Source: Duganella zoogloeoides (GTDB taxonomy: Bacteria > Pseudomonadota > Gammaproteobacteria > Burkholderiales > Burkholderiaceae_D). From it: a DNA stretch of 64,000 bases. The notes below the pieces were generated by a model. That model was given only the letters and a program-made list of their open reading frames with translations. It searched no databases and was not told the DNA's origin. The stretch lies in contig NZ_CP140152.1 of NCBI RefSeq assembly GCF_034479515.1, positions 806,001 to 870,000 of the forward strand. Reading direction: 5' to 3'. This document shows positions 18,282-27,710 of this stretch, one piece after another. The stretch's first letter is position 1; each line of letters opens with the position of its first letter. A program made the translations under genes and the position numbers.

Positions 18282-19007
18282 TCAGTCTTCAATCAGTGCG
18301 TTGGAATACACTTCCTGCACGTCGTCCAGGTTTTCCAGGGCGTCGAGCAGCTTTTGCATCTTGAGCGCGTCGTCGCCGGTAAAGACCGTCTCGGTGGCAG
18401 GCTTCATGATGATTTCGGCCACTTCGGCCTTGAACCCGGCCGCCTCCAGCGCATCTTTCACGCCGGCGAAGTCGTGCGGGCCGCACAGCACTTCGATACC
18501 GCCTTCGTCGTCGGTCAGCACGTCTTCGGCGCCGGCTTCCAGCGCCGCTTCCATCAGTGCGTCTTCGCTGGTGCCCGGGGCGAACAGGAACTGGCCGCAG
18601 TGCTTGAACATGAACGATACCGAGTTCTCGGTACCCATGTTGCCGCCGTTCTTGTTGAACGCGTGGCGTACTTCAGCCACGGTGCGCACGCGGTTGTCGG
18701 TCATGCAGTCCACGATGATGGCCGCGCCGCCGATGCCGTAGCCTTCGTAGCGTACTTCCTCGTAGCTGGCGCCGTCCTCGCCGCCGGTGCCGCGCGTGAT
18801 CGCGCGTTGCACGTTATCTTTCGGCATATTGGCGTCGGCCGCCTTGTCGATGGCCAGGCGCAGGCGCGGGTTGGACGCGATGTCGCCGCCGCCCATGCGT
18901 GCGGCAACGGTGATTTCCTTGATCAGGCGCGTCCAGATCTTGCCCCGTTTTGCGTCGGTGGCAGCCTTTTTATGCTTGATGTTGGCCCATTTGCTGTGTC
19001 CAGCCAT
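18282..19007 (-). CDS. pmpR: YebC/PmpR-family transcription/translation regulator
   Basis: This 241-residue protein begins [20 protein letters not shown], the invariant YebC/TACO1 N-terminus. It continues with [20 protein letters not shown] and [20 protein letters not shown]. Family members act as DNA-binding repressors or relieve ribosome stalling on proline-rich nascent chains. It is the first gene of the minus-strand block, with about 200 bp separating it from the divergently transcribed phoD-like gene; the operon promoter should be there. Confidence 0.95.
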   Translation of the reverse strand: MAGHSKWANIKHKKAATDAKRGKIWTRLIKEITVAARMGGGDIASNPRLRLAIDKAADANMPKDNVQRAITRGTGGEDGASYEEVRYEGYGIGGAAIIVDCMTDNRVRTVAEVRHAFNKNGGNMGTENSVSFMFKHCGQFLFAPGTSEDALMEAALEAGAEDVLTDDEGGIEVLCGPHDFAGVKDALEAAGFKAEVAEIIMKPATETVFTGDDALKMQKLLDALENLDDVQEVYSNALIED

Positions 19008-19207
19008 GTTCGGTCGTCCTTTGGCGGTAGATTTGAGGTATCCGGTGAGGGCGGTATTCTAGCACAAGACCCCTTGCCAAAACCGCCAGCGGGGGCGCGC
19101 CATTTCCGCTACCGTTTACTAGAGGCAACGCTCAAGTTCCTGTAGAGATGCTGTCATATACCGGTGTTAGCCTTTATTTTTTTATACTGTTGCAAAGGCG
19201 GAACGAC

Positions 19208-21730
19208 ATGGACAGAAGGCGGTTTTTGAAGTGGGGCGGTTTTATTACGGCGTCGGTAGCGACCGGCGCCGGCCTGGCCGGCTGCGGCGGCAGCGATAAC
19301 ACCGTCGTGGTGGGCGACACCGGCGCGCCGCTGGTTACGGGCGCCTGGAAATTCCCGCAAAGCGTGGCCTCGGGCGACCCGCGCGCCGACAGCATCCTGC
19401 TGTGGACGCGCGCCGTGCCGGCTGCCGCCGACAATGTCGCCGTCGCGCCTGCGGACCAGGACGGCGCGATCCGCCTGCTGGTAACCGCTGGCGACAACAG
19501 CGCCGCACTGGGCTCGAACGCCGTGCTGGCGGGCTCCCCGGTGGTGGACGTGCACCTGCCTTTGCTCGGCCAGTACGACAACACGGTGCGCCACAAGGTG
19601 ACGGGCCTGGCGCCGGGCGCCGTCTATTACTACCAGTTCGTCGCCGGCGACAACCGCTCCAACGTGGGCCGCTTCAAGACTGCGCCAGCCGCCACCGCCG
19701 ACGTCGCGCAACTGCAGTTCGTCTATATGACCTGCCAGGACTGGAGCGTGAACCACTGGGGCGCGATGACGTCGATCGCCGCCGAGCCGCTCGACTTCAT
19801 TGTCCACTTGGGCGACTACATCTACGAGACCGTGGGCGACGATTTCCAGCTGGGCGCCGTGGAAAGCCGCCACGGCGCGCTGACGCTGCCCGACGGCGTG
19901 GCCAAGGCGGGATCGAACACAGCCAAGTACGCCAACACCCTGGCCGACTACCGCTACCTGTATAAACAGTACCGCACCGACCCGCGTTTGCAGGCGCTGC
20001 ACGAGCGGTTTGCCTTCATCGCCGTATGGGACGACCACGAATTCACCGACGACGCCTGGCAGGACGCGCAAACCTACGACGGCAGCACCAATGCCGACGG
20101 CACCGACCTGCACCAGTCCAGCCGCCGCCGCAACGCCAACCAGGCGTGGTTCGAGTTCATGCCGGCCGACGTGTCGTTCGACGCGGCCGACAGCTCGTTC
20201 CAGAACATCCGCATCTACCGCGATTTCCAGTTCGGCAAACTGATGCAGCTGGTGATGACCGACCAGCGCCTGTACCGCTCCGACCATATCATTCCCGAGT
20301 CCAGCATCAATCCCGCTACCGGCAAACCGCTGGGGCGCATCGGCTCGCGCTACCTGGTGCCGCAGCAGACGCTGGCCGCTGTCGAAGCGCAAAAAATCGC
20401 CGGCGCCACCGCCGCAGGACAGGCGCCGCTGTCCGGTGTCTCCATCCTTGGCAACACCCAGCGCCAGTGGTGGATGGACAAGATGAAGGCCGCCACCAGC
20501 ACCTGGAAGTTGTGGGGCAATGAAGTGTCGCTGCTGCGCATGGGGATGAACGGCATTGATGCGATTGCCACGCTGCTGGCCCTGAACGCCTTAACTGCCG
20601 TGGCCGCGCAGGTGGGTACCACGGCAGGCGCCACTGGCGGCAACGTGGCGCTGGCCGGCGCGATCGTCGCTGCAGCCATTGCCGGTGCGACTGCCGGAAC
20701 CGCTCAAAATGGCGCGGTCGCCATCATGACGGCGGCCCTGTCCGGTGGTGCGGCGCAAGCGCAAGCGGCAGCGGGCGTTGGCGCTGGCTTGACCGCCGCC
20801 CAGGCAGGGCTGGCGGTGGCGGTATATGCGGCGGTGACCACGGCCGCCGCTGGCGGCGCTGTTACTGCTGCGCAGGCCGGCGCAGCGGCGCAGACCATCG
20901 CGTTCGGCTACATCAAGCAGGATGTGCAGGCCAATGGCGCCGCCTCGAGTTTCGTTGCCGCGTCGGGCAAGCAGGCGGCGCTGGCGCCGTTCTTCGCGCG
21001 CTTCCTGCTCAACTGCGACCAGTGGGACGGCTACAACGGCGAGCGCAAGGCGTTGATGGCCCACCTGAAGTCCAACAACATCGGCAACGTGGTGGCGCTC
21101 ACCGGCGACATCCACGCCTTCTTTGCCGGCACCGTGAACGACGACTTCGACGCTGCCGGCGGCGGCACGCCGGTGATGGTCGATCTGGTTTCGGCCGGCA
21201 TCAGCTCCGATTCGTTCTTCAGCTACCTGCGCGATGCAGCATCCGCGCTCGGCGACATCGGCACGCTGGTGTCGTACCCGCTGGCCATTCCCGTGCCGGG
21301 CGTGGGCACGGTGAGCCTGAACTTCAACCTGCTCGACTACACCATGGGCAAGGCCGCACCCACGCTGGCGCAACTGCTCGATCAATTGCGGGTGCAGCTG
21401 CGCGGCGCGCTGGCCGCGAAAGGCGTGGCGGAAGGCGTGCTGGAAGCGACCGTGACGGCGGTAATGGCCGGCCTGCAGGCCAGCAGCGACTTCAATACCA
21501 GCCTGCTGGCGCTGGCGCAGCAACTGGCGGCGCTCGGCAATAACGGCTGGATCAAGCACCTGAACACCGATGCGCAAGGCTACACGCTGGTCACGCTCAC
21601 GCCGGGCCGACTGGTGGCGCAGTTCCGCCAGGTGAACAAGCTGGTGGGCACCAGTGCGCCGGCCACGCTGGTGGCGCGCACGACGACTGCCACCGTGACG
21701 GCGGGCGTGGCGGCAGTGGTCGTCGGCTAG
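19208..21730 (+). CDS. phoD: PhoD-like alkaline phosphatase, Tat lipoprotein with Ala/Gly-rich insert
   Basis: From ATG 19208 (AAAGGCGG upstream) the product is 840 residues. The N-terminus MDRRRFLKWGGFITASVATG carries a twin-arginine signal, and a lipobox LAGC gives a lipidated Cys26. The mature part follows the PhoD layout: a Fn-like N-domain (FPQSVASGDPRADSILLWTR), metal ligands in LDFIVHLGDYIYE and IAVWDDHEFTDD, and NVVALTGDIHAFF near residue 630. Between the last two blocks, about residues 460-570, lies a strongly Ala/Gly-rich insertion almost without charged residues. The C-terminal ~170 residues also exceed the family norm. Expected role: periplasmic or surface phosphodiesterase/phosphatase for phosphate scavenging. 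Confidence 0.88.
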   Translation: MDRRRFLKWGGFITASVATGAGLAGCGGSDNTVVVGDTGAPLVTGAWKFPQSVASGDPRADSILLWTRAVPAAADNVAVAPADQDGAIRLLVTAGDNSAALGSNAVLAGSPVVDVHLPLLGQYDNTVRHKVTGLAPGAVYYYQFVAGDNRSNVGRFKTAPAATADVAQLQFVYMTCQDWSVNHWGAMTSIAAEPLDFIVHLGDYIYETVGDDFQLGAVESRHGALTLPDGVAKAGSNTAKYANTLADYRYLYKQYRTDPRLQALHERFAFIAVWDDHEFTDDAWQDAQTYDGSTNADGTDLHQSSRRRNANQAWFEFMPADVSFDAADSSFQNIRIYRDFQFGKLMQLVMTDQRLYRSDHIIPESSINPATGKPLGRIGSRYLVPQQTLAAVEAQKIAGATAAGQAPLSGVSILGNTQRQWWMDKMKAATSTWKLWGNEVSLLRMGMNGIDAIATLLALNALTAVAAQVGTTAGATGGNVALAGAIVAAAIAGATAGTAQNGAVAIMTAALSGGAAQAQAAAGVGAGLTAAQAGLAVAVYAAVTTAAAGGAVTAAQAGAAAQTIAFGYIKQDVQANGAASSFVAASGKQAALAPFFARFLLNCDQWDGYNGERKALMAHLKSNNIGNVVALTGDIHAFFAGTVNDDFDAAGGGTPVMVDLVSAGISSDSFFSYLRDAASALGDIGTLVSYPLAIPVPGVGTVSLNFNLLDYTMGKAAPTLAQLLDQLRVQLRGALAAKGVAEGVLEATVTAVMAGLQASSDFNTSLLALAQQLAALGNNGWIKHLNTDAQGYTLVTLTPGRLVAQFRQVNKLVGTSAPATLVARTTTATVTAGVAAVVVG

Positions 21731-21788
21731 CTGTCAAGAGGGCAATCCGGGCTGGTATCATCTGTAAATCATATAAACGGATGAGACC

Positions 21789-22175
21789 ATGAAAACCCGT
21801 ATTGCCCTGATTGCGCACGACAAGAAAAAAGATGACATGATCCTGCTGGCCGGCCAGTACCGCGCGTACCTCGCTACCTGCGACCTGGTGGCGACTGGCA
21901 CCACCGGCGGGCGCCTGGCCAACGAGCTGGGACTGGCCGTGGACCGCAAGCATTCGGGCCCGTTCGGCGGCGACCTGCAAATCGGTTCGATGCTGGTGCA
22001 GGGCGAGATCGACTGCGTGATCTTCCTGCGCGATCCGATGACGCCGCAGCCGCACGAGCCGGACATCAACGCCCTGGTGCGCGCCTGCGACGTCCACAAC
22101 ACACCGTGCGCCACCAACGTCTCGTCGGCGCACCTGGTGCTGTCCCAATTGCAGCTGCGCGCTGCGACCGCGTAA
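21789..22175 (+). CDS. mgsA: methylglyoxal synthase
   Basis: In this 128-residue protein, [34 protein letters not shown] and the catalytic-loop region [20 protein letters not shown] match MgsA, which turns dihydroxyacetone phosphate into methylglyoxal and phosphate when phosphate is short. It is shorter than E. coli MgsA (152) at both ends but keeps the substrate-binding TGTTG loop and the catalytic Asp. Its position 58 bp after a phosphatase gene fits a phosphate-starvation theme, though co-regulation is only inferred. Confidence 0.93.
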   Translation: MKTRIALIAHDKKKDDMILLAGQYRAYLATCDLVATGTTGGRLANELGLAVDRKHSGPFGGDLQIGSMLVQGEIDCVIFLRDPMTPQPHEPDINALVRACDVHNTPCATNVSSAHLVLSQLQLRAATA

Positions 22176-22214
22176 CGCGCGCTACACTGCCACCATTACA
22201 TACTGGAGCAAACG

Positions 22215-23189
22215 ATGACCAAGGCAATTCGTATTTCCCGCCACGGCGGCCCCGAAGTCATGGAACTGGTGGACGTGGACCTGCCGGCGCCGGCCCCCGG
22301 CGAGGCGCAAGTGCGCCACGAGGCCATCGGCCTCAATTTCATCGACGTCTATCACCGCACCGGCCTGTACCCGCAACCGCTGCCGGCCGGCCTGGGCATG
22401 GAAGGCGCCGGCGTGGTCGAGGCGGTGGGCGAGGGCGTGACCGAAGTGAAGGTGGGCGACCGCGTGGCCTATGCCGGCGGCCCGATCGGCGCGTACGCGC
22501 AGGCGCGCAATATGCCGGCGTCCAGGCTGCTGGTGCTGCCCGAGAACGTGGCGTTCGACACCGCTGCCGCCATGATGCTGCAAGGCCTCACGGTGCAGTA
22601 CCTGTTGCACCGCACGGTCGCGCTCAAGGCCGGCGACACCATCGTGTTCCATGCCGCTGCCGGCGGCGTGGGCCTGATCGCCTGCCAGTGGGCCAAGGTG
22701 CTGGGCGTCACTTTGATCGGTACGGTGGGATCAAGCGAAAAAGCGGCGCTGGCCCTTGAACATGGCGCCGCCCACGTCATCAACTACAACACCGAGAATT
22801 TCACGGAACGGGTGCGCGAGATCACCGGCGGCAAGGGCGTGCGCGCCGTGTACGACTCGATCGGCAAGGACACCTTCATCGCCTCGCTCGACTGCCTGGC
22901 GCCGCTGGGCACCATGGTCAGCTTCGGCAACGCATCGGGCCCGGTGGAGTCGTTCGCGCTGGCCGAACTGGCCAAGCGCGGCTCGCTTTACGTGACGCGG
23001 CCGTCGATGGCGGCGTATCTCGCCACGCGTGAAGAACTGGAAGCGGCGGCGCGCTCGCTGTTCGGCGTGGTGACCAGCGGCGAAGTAAAAGTGGACGTGC
23101 GCCAGCGCTACGCCCTGGCCGACGTGGCCCAGGCTCACCGCGACCTGGAAGGGCGCAAGACCACGGGCTCGACCATCCTGCTGCCATGA
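22215..23189 (+). CDS. qor: NADPH:quinone oxidoreductase (zinc-free MDR family)
   Basis: This 324-residue protein has a start preceded by GGAG. It begins MTKAIRISRHGGPEVMELVD. The cofactor domain contains VFHAAAGGVGLIACQWAKVL (the AxxGGVG nucleotide loop) and LIGTVGSSEKAALALEHGA. The zinc-ligand cysteines of alcohol dehydrogenases are absent, as expected for quinone oxidoreductases. It reduces quinones with NADPH in the cytoplasm. The stop overlaps the next gene by 4 bp (ATGA). Confidence 0.92.
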   Translation: MTKAIRISRHGGPEVMELVDVDLPAPAPGEAQVRHEAIGLNFIDVYHRTGLYPQPLPAGLGMEGAGVVEAVGEGVTEVKVGDRVAYAGGPIGAYAQARNMPASRLLVLPENVAFDTAAAMMLQGLTVQYLLHRTVALKAGDTIVFHAAAGGVGLIACQWAKVLGVTLIGTVGSSEKAALALEHGAAHVINYNTENFTERVREITGGKGVRAVYDSIGKDTFIASLDCLAPLGTMVSFGNASGPVESFALAELAKRGSLYVTRPSMAAYLATREELEAAARSLFGVVTSGEVKVDVRQRYALADVAQAHRDLEGRKTTGSTILLP

Positions 23190-23677
23190 GCCGCCAAATC
23201 TTCGACGAAAACGAAGGGCGCCATCGCCAGGAGGATGACGACGAGGACGACGGCGATTTTTCGGACATGCTCAGCGAAATGCGCATCCTGCTGCCGGGTG
23301 CGCAGATGCTGACGGCCTTCCTGATCATCCTGCCGTTCAACGGCGGCTTTGCGCGCATCGTCCATAGCGAAAAGCTGCTGTTCCTGGCCACCTTCGTGCT
23401 GTCGCTCACCAGCCTGGTGTTATTGAGCGCGCCGGCGGTGCAGCACCGCATGATGCGGCCCTTGAAGGACCGGGCCCGCTTCAAGCGCGTGGCCACCAAG
23501 CTGATGGTCAGCGGTTCGCTCACGCTGGCCATTGCGCTGGTGCTGGGTACCGATTTGGTGATCTCGGAGGTGTTTGGCGCCAAGGTGGGCATCATTACTT
23601 CCGGCCTGGTGGCGTTGTTGATACTGGTGGTCTGGTGGTGGATGCCGAGGTACCTGAAAAAGCATGCCGGCGTGTAG
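23186..23677 (+). CDS. DUF6328-like membrane protein
   Basis: This 163-residue protein starts by a 4-bp overlap with qor. The N-terminal ~30 residues are highly acidic (EDDDEDDGDF). Then come four predicted membrane segments: MLTAFLIILPFNGGF, LLFLATFVLSLTSLVLLSA, LMVSGSLTLAIALVLGTDLV and VGIITSGLVALLILVVWWW. The pattern MRILLPGAQMLTAFLIILPF is typical of the DUF6328 family. The function is unknown; coupling to qor suggests a link with redox or membrane stress, but that is inference. Confidence 0.75.
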   Translation: MSRQIFDENEGRHRQEDDDEDDGDFSDMLSEMRILLPGAQMLTAFLIILPFNGGFARIVHSEKLLFLATFVLSLTSLVLLSAPAVQHRMMRPLKDRARFKRVATKLMVSGSLTLAIALVLGTDLVISEVFGAKVGIITSGLVALLILVVWWWMPRYLKKHAGV

Positions 23678-23780
23678 TCAAGGTTTTTGTACGCAAGCGT
23701 ACAGACGGGTTTGCTAGCGGGAAGTATTCTGGTCTCAATGCAAAGCCATTCCGGCTGTTGCCCAGACCAGGAGTCACATC

Positions 23781-23960
23781 ATGAACAAAGACCAAATCGA
23801 AGGCAAACTGAAAAACATCGGCGGCAAAATTCAAGAAGGCGTTGGCGACCTGATCGACAGCCCTGAGCAGGAAGCCAAAGGCCTGGCCAAGCAAGGCGAA
23901 GGCAAAGTCCAGGAAAAAGTGGGCGACCTGAAAGAAGCCGCTAAAATCGCTACCAAGTAA
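23781..23960 (+). CDS. CsbD-family stress-response protein
   Basis: This 59-residue protein starts MNKDQIEGKLKNIGGKIQEG. The repeated pattern GKxKxxxGKxQExVGDL, then EGKVQEKVGDLKEA, is the CsbD signature. It is preceded by AGGAG 7 nt before the ATG and followed by a strong terminator, so it is a monocistronic unit. CsbD proteins are small, hydrophilic, probably disordered proteins made under general stress; their molecular role is not known. A 7-bp dyad TGTACGC/GCGTACA lies 78-93 bp upstream and may be regulatory. Confidence 0.9.
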   Translation: MNKDQIEGKLKNIGGKIQEGVGDLIDSPEQEAKGLAKQGEGKVQEKVGDLKEAAKIATK

Positions 23961-23976
23961 TTGGTTGACGTAAAAG

Positions 23977-24013
23977 AAAAGCGCCTGTGTGCAGACACAG
24001 GCGCTTTTCTTTT
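23977..24013 (+). terminator. strong intrinsic terminator after the csbD-like gene
   Basis: AAAAGCGCCTGTGT at 23977-23990 pairs perfectly with 23995-24008 across a 4-nt loop. Flanking A- and T-runs would let it work from both sides, stopping the csbD transcript and the convergent DUF4136 gene. Confidence 0.9.
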
Positions 24014-24017
24014 GTCC

Positions 24018-24043
24018 GTCGTTCCCGCGCTGGCGGGAACGAC
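24018..24043. repeat. REP-like palindrome
   Basis: GTCGTTCCCGC at 24018-24028 is the exact reverse complement of GCGGGAACGAC at 24033-24043. This GTTCCCGC.GCGGGAAC core is the type of dispersed extragenic palindrome common in proteobacteria. A degenerate relative lies at 27622-27650. Confidence 0.7.
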
Positions 24044-24049
24044 TCAACC

Positions 24050-24736
24050 TCAATTTGCCTTGACGGCAGGCTGGCCAGCCACCACCGTATCGACCTTCGG
24101 ATCGATGGTGATTTCCACCCGGCGCGGCACACCGCTCTGCCCCGGGAAGCCGGTGAACGCGCTTTGCACCAGCGCCGGCATCACGTGCGGCGTGGCAGCG
24201 ACGTTGCTGGTGTTTTGCACCGTCACGTCATACAGCTTGCGGCCGCTGGTGGTGTTGATGGTCACGCGCAACTGGCGCTGGTACTGGTGGCGTATGCGTT
24301 CTTCCACGCCGAAACCGTTGTAGCGGAACGGATCGTAGAACGGGCTGTAGGCCCAGCGCGAATAGCCCCAGCCGTAGCGGCCATAGCCGGGACGGCCCCA
24401 GTACGGGCTGCCCCAAGGCGCGCCCATGAACGGATCTTCGCGGATCACGCGCACCGGCTGGTCGATGGTCAGGTATTTCATGCCGACCAGCAGGTTGGGC
24501 TGCTGGCCTTCGTCGGCCTGCTGGAAGCCCAGCTTGCTCAATTCATTACTCACCAGCACCTGGTAGCTGCGGAATTCCAGCGTATCGTCCACCCCGCGCG
24601 GCGCCTCGAAGGCATAGGTCTTGGCCTGCAGGTCTGTCGGCCAGGCGTTAAAAGCGGTAACGTCGCTGCGGATAGTGGTGGCGCAGCCGGTCAACAACAT
24701 GACGGCGGCAGTCGCCAGGATGGCGAGATATCTCAT
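24050..24736 (-). CDS. DUF4136 lipoprotein
   Basis: This 228-residue protein has the N-terminus MRYLAILATAAVMLLTGCAT, a lipoprotein signal with lipobox LTGC. The mature part has TYAFEAPRGVDDTLEFRSYQ and NELSKLGFQQADEGQQPNLL, the DUF4136 pattern, followed by a Gly/Tyr/Pro/Arg-rich segment (about residues 104-138) and a C-terminal domain ending in EITIDPKVDTV. DUF4136 proteins are envelope lipoproteins of unknown function. The gene is convergent with the csbD-like gene and divergent from pepN. Confidence 0.85.
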   Translation of the reverse strand: MRYLAILATAAVMLLTGCATTIRSDVTAFNAWPTDLQAKTYAFEAPRGVDDTLEFRSYQVLVSNELSKLGFQQADEGQQPNLLVGMKYLTIDQPVRVIREDPFMGAPWGSPYWGRPGYGRYGWGYSRWAYSPFYDPFRYNGFGVEERIRHQYQRQLRVTINTTSGRKLYDVTVQNTSNVAATPHVMPALVQSAFTGFPGQSGVPRRVEITIDPKVDTVVAGQPAVKAN

Positions 24737-24945
24737 GATAGGCCTCTTAAAAACGGAAAAACGCGGGAAAGACGGTATGTCCAGTACTACAGTTTACGTC
24801 GCACACACAGACTACGCACCATTATTACAGAATGTTACGGCGGCGTGGAAATCAGCAACTTTCGACCGGCCTTGAGGAAAATCAAGCGTCGGGCCGGCGC
24901 TGATATTGGTAAAATAGACTTTTGCCTAACGTCCAACACAATCCC

Positions 24946-27594
24946 ATGCGCACCGATAGCAGCCCACTGACGATTTACCGCAAAGATTACACCCCTCCCG
25001 CCTTCCTGGTCGATACGGTTGAACTGGGCTTCGACCTGGACCCCAACCGCACCATCGTTGCCAACCGCATCACCATGCAGCGCAACCCGGCAGGTACGCA
25101 CACTGATATCGTCCTGCACGGCGAGGAAATTGAGCTGGTGCAACTTCGGCTGAACGGCAAGGTGCTAGAAGCGGGCGAATACCAGATCGACGGCGTGCTG
25201 CTCACGATTAAAGACGCGCCCGAGCACGTGGTGCTGGAAATCGAAACCCTGTGCGCGCCGGTGGAAAACACCACCTTGTCCGGCTTGTATGTGTCGAACG
25301 GCAACTTCTTCACCCAGTGCGAAGCCGAAGGCTTCCGTCGCATCACGTATTTCCCCGACCGTCCGGACGTGATGGCCAGGTACACCGTGATGCTGCGCGC
25401 CGACAAGGCCATGTACCCGGTGCTGCTGTCGAACGGCAACCTGGTCGAAGAGGGCGACCTTGGCGACGGCCGCCACTATGCCAAGTGGGAAGACCCGTTC
25501 AAGAAGCCGTCGTACCTGTTCGCGCTGGTGGCAGCCAGGCTGGTGTGCCAGGAAGAGACCTACACCCTGAACTCGGGCCGCGACGTGCTGCTGCAAGTGT
25601 GGGTGGAGGACGGCAATCTCGACAAGACCGATTACGCCATGCAGTCGCTGAAAAACTCGATCCGCTGGGACGAAGAACGCTTCGGCCTCGAGCTCGACCT
25701 GGACCGCTTCATGATCGTTGCCGTGGGCGACTTCAACATGGGCGCGATGGAAAACAAGGGCCTCAATATCTTCAACACCAAGTTCGTGCTGGCCAACCCG
25801 CGCGTGGCCACCGACATCGATTATGCCGGCATCGAAGCGGTGGTGGGCCACGAGTACTTCCACAACTGGACCGGCAACCGCGTGACGTGCCGCGACTGGT
25901 TTCAGCTGTCGCTCAAGGAAGGCCTGACCGTGTTCCGCGACCAGGAATTTTCCGCCGACATGATCGGCAGCGACAGCGGCCGCGCCGTCACCCGCATCGA
26001 CCAGGTGCGCACCTTGCGCCAGGCGCAGTTCCCGGAAGATGCCGGCCCGATGTCGCACCCGGTGCGTCCCGACTCGTTCGTCGAGATCAACAATTTTTAC
26101 ACCGTCACCGTGTACGAGAAGGGCGCTGAAGTCGTGCGCATGTACCAGACCCTGGTGGGCCGCGACGGCTTCCGCAAGGGCATGGACCTCTATTTTGAGC
26201 GCCACGACGGCCAGGCTGTCACCTGCGACGACTTCCGCGCCGCCATGGCCGATGCCAACGGCCGCGACCTGCGCCAGTTCGAACGCTGGTACAGCCAGGC
26301 CGGCACGCCGGTGGTTACCGCGCGCACCCGCTACGATGCCGTCAAGCGCAACTTCGACATCATCCTGAGCCAGCGCAGCAACCATCCCGACCAGCTGCCG
26401 TTCCACATTCCCGTGGCCGTGGGCCTGCTGGGCGAAGATGGCCGCGACCTGCCGCTCACGCTCGACGGCGGCACCCACGAGAAGGGCGCCACCACCGTGG
26501 TGCTGGAATTGACCGAACACGAGCAGATTTTCCGCTTCCGTAACATCGACGAGCGGCCCACGCCATCGATCCTGCGCGATTTTTCCGCGCCGGTGATCCT
26601 GGAATACGACTACACCGACGACGAACTGCTGCACCTGTTCCGCCACGACAGCGACCCGGTCAACCGCTGGGAAGCAGGCCAGCGCCTGGCCATGGCGCGC
26701 CTGCTCAAGCTCACCGCGCAGGTGGCAAGCAAGCATGACAAGCCGCTCAAGCTCGATACGACCTTCCTCGACGCCCAGCGCGCGCTGCTGATCGACGAGT
26801 CGCTCGATCCGGCCTTCCGCGAATTGGCCCTGATACTGCCATCCGAGGGCATCATCGCCGAGCAGATGGACGTGGTCGATCCGCACGCGATCCACACCGC
26901 GCGCCAGTTCATGCGCCGCACCATCGGCACCGAGCTGCGCGCCGAACTGCTGGCCCAGTACCACGCCAACCAGACCCCGGGCGAGTACAGCCCGGACGCA
27001 CTGTCGGCCGGCAAGCGCGCGCTGAAAAACCTGTGCCTGTCGTACCTGCTGGTGGCGCCGGACGCTGTCACGCAGTCGCTGGCGCAGCACCAGTGCGAAC
27101 AGGCCGGCAACATGACCGACCGCTTTGCCGCGCTGGTGGCGCTGATCCACAGCGGTCTTGATGCCAGCGCCTTCCTGCAACGCTTCTACGACGATTTCGC
27201 GGGCGAAGCGCTGGTGATCGACAAGTGGTTCGCCATGCAGGCCGCCACGCCGACCACCGACGTCGCCGCCGTGCGCAAGCTGATGGCGCACCCGGCTTTC
27301 ACGCTGAAAAACCCGAACCGTGCGCGCAGCCTGCTGTTCAATTTCACCAACGCCAACCCGTCGCAGTTCCACGCGGCGGACGGCAGCGCCTACGCCTTCT
27401 GGGCCGAACACGTGATCAAGCTCGACGCGATCAACCCGCAAGTAGCCGCCCGCTTCGCGCGCAGCATGGACCGCTGGCGCCGTTACGCCCCGGCGTTGCA
27501 AGCGAAGATGAAAGCCGCGCTGGAACAGGTTGCCGCCCAAACCAAACTCTCGAACGACGTGCTGGAAGTGATCACCAAGGCACTCGCCAATTAA
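24946..27594 (+). CDS. pepN: aminopeptidase N (M1 family)
   Basis: From ATG 24946 the product is 882 residues, close to E. coli PepN (870). It contains the exopeptidase motif GAMENKGLN near residue 268, the zinc motif HEYFHNWTGNR, and the downstream catalytic Glu in LKEGLTVFRDQEFS. A Tyr in FYTVTVYEKGAEVVRMY fits the transition-state residue. It removes N-terminal residues from peptides in the cytoplasm. A TTG eight codons upstream is an alternative start with no better ribosome-binding site. Confidence 0.96.
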   Translation: MRTDSSPLTIYRKDYTPPAFLVDTVELGFDLDPNRTIVANRITMQRNPAGTHTDIVLHGEEIELVQLRLNGKVLEAGEYQIDGVLLTIKDAPEHVVLEIETLCAPVENTTLSGLYVSNGNFFTQCEAEGFRRITYFPDRPDVMARYTVMLRADKAMYPVLLSNGNLVEEGDLGDGRHYAKWEDPFKKPSYLFALVAARLVCQEETYTLNSGRDVLLQVWVEDGNLDKTDYAMQSLKNSIRWDEERFGLELDLDRFMIVAVGDFNMGAMENKGLNIFNTKFVLANPRVATDIDYAGIEAVVGHEYFHNWTGNRVTCRDWFQLSLKEGLTVFRDQEFSADMIGSDSGRAVTRIDQVRTLRQAQFPEDAGPMSHPVRPDSFVEINNFYTVTVYEKGAEVVRMYQTLVGRDGFRKGMDLYFERHDGQAVTCDDFRAAMADANGRDLRQFERWYSQAGTPVVTARTRYDAVKRNFDIILSQRSNHPDQLPFHIPVAVGLLGEDGRDLPLTLDGGTHEKGATTVVLELTEHEQIFRFRNIDERPTPSILRDFSAPVILEYDYTDDELLHLFRHDSDPVNRWEAGQRLAMARLLKLTAQVASKHDKPLKLDTTFLDAQRALLIDESLDPAFRELALILPSEGIIAEQMDVVDPHAIHTARQFMRRTIGTELRAELLAQYHANQTPGEYSPDALSAGKRALKNLCLSYLLVAPDAVTQSLAQHQCEQAGNMTDRFAALVALIHSGLDASAFLQRFYDDFAGEALVIDKWFAMQAATPTTDVAAVRKLMAHPAFTLKNPNRARSLLFNFTNANPSQFHAADGSAYAFWAEHVIKLDAINPQVAARFARSMDRWRRYAPALQAKMKAALEQVAAQTKLSNDVLEVITKALAN

Positions 27595-27621
27595 ATTAAA
27601 GCCAGGCCCGCGCCCGTCGCT

Positions 27622-27650
27622 CCGTCATCCTCGCGCACGCAGGGATCCAT
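27622..27650. repeat. degenerate REP-like element
   Basis: CCGTCATCCTCGCGCACGCA followed by GGGATCCAT has the CGTCATCC...GGGATCC form of dispersed extragenic palindromes. The stem is imperfect. It lies between pepN and fbp. Confidence 0.5.
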
Positions 27651-27710
27651 AGAACGCCGGCGCAGCCCACATCATCAGCCAGTTTAGAAATTCCACATAA
27701 AAGGAAGCCC

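Noticed and set aside
17001..19145. 714-codon plus-strand frame
   Set aside because: It is antisense to purD and pmpR, both certain; this is a typical high-GC shadow.
25165..27540. 791-codon minus-strand frame
   Set aside because: It lies fully opposite pepN, whose active-site motifs are intact.
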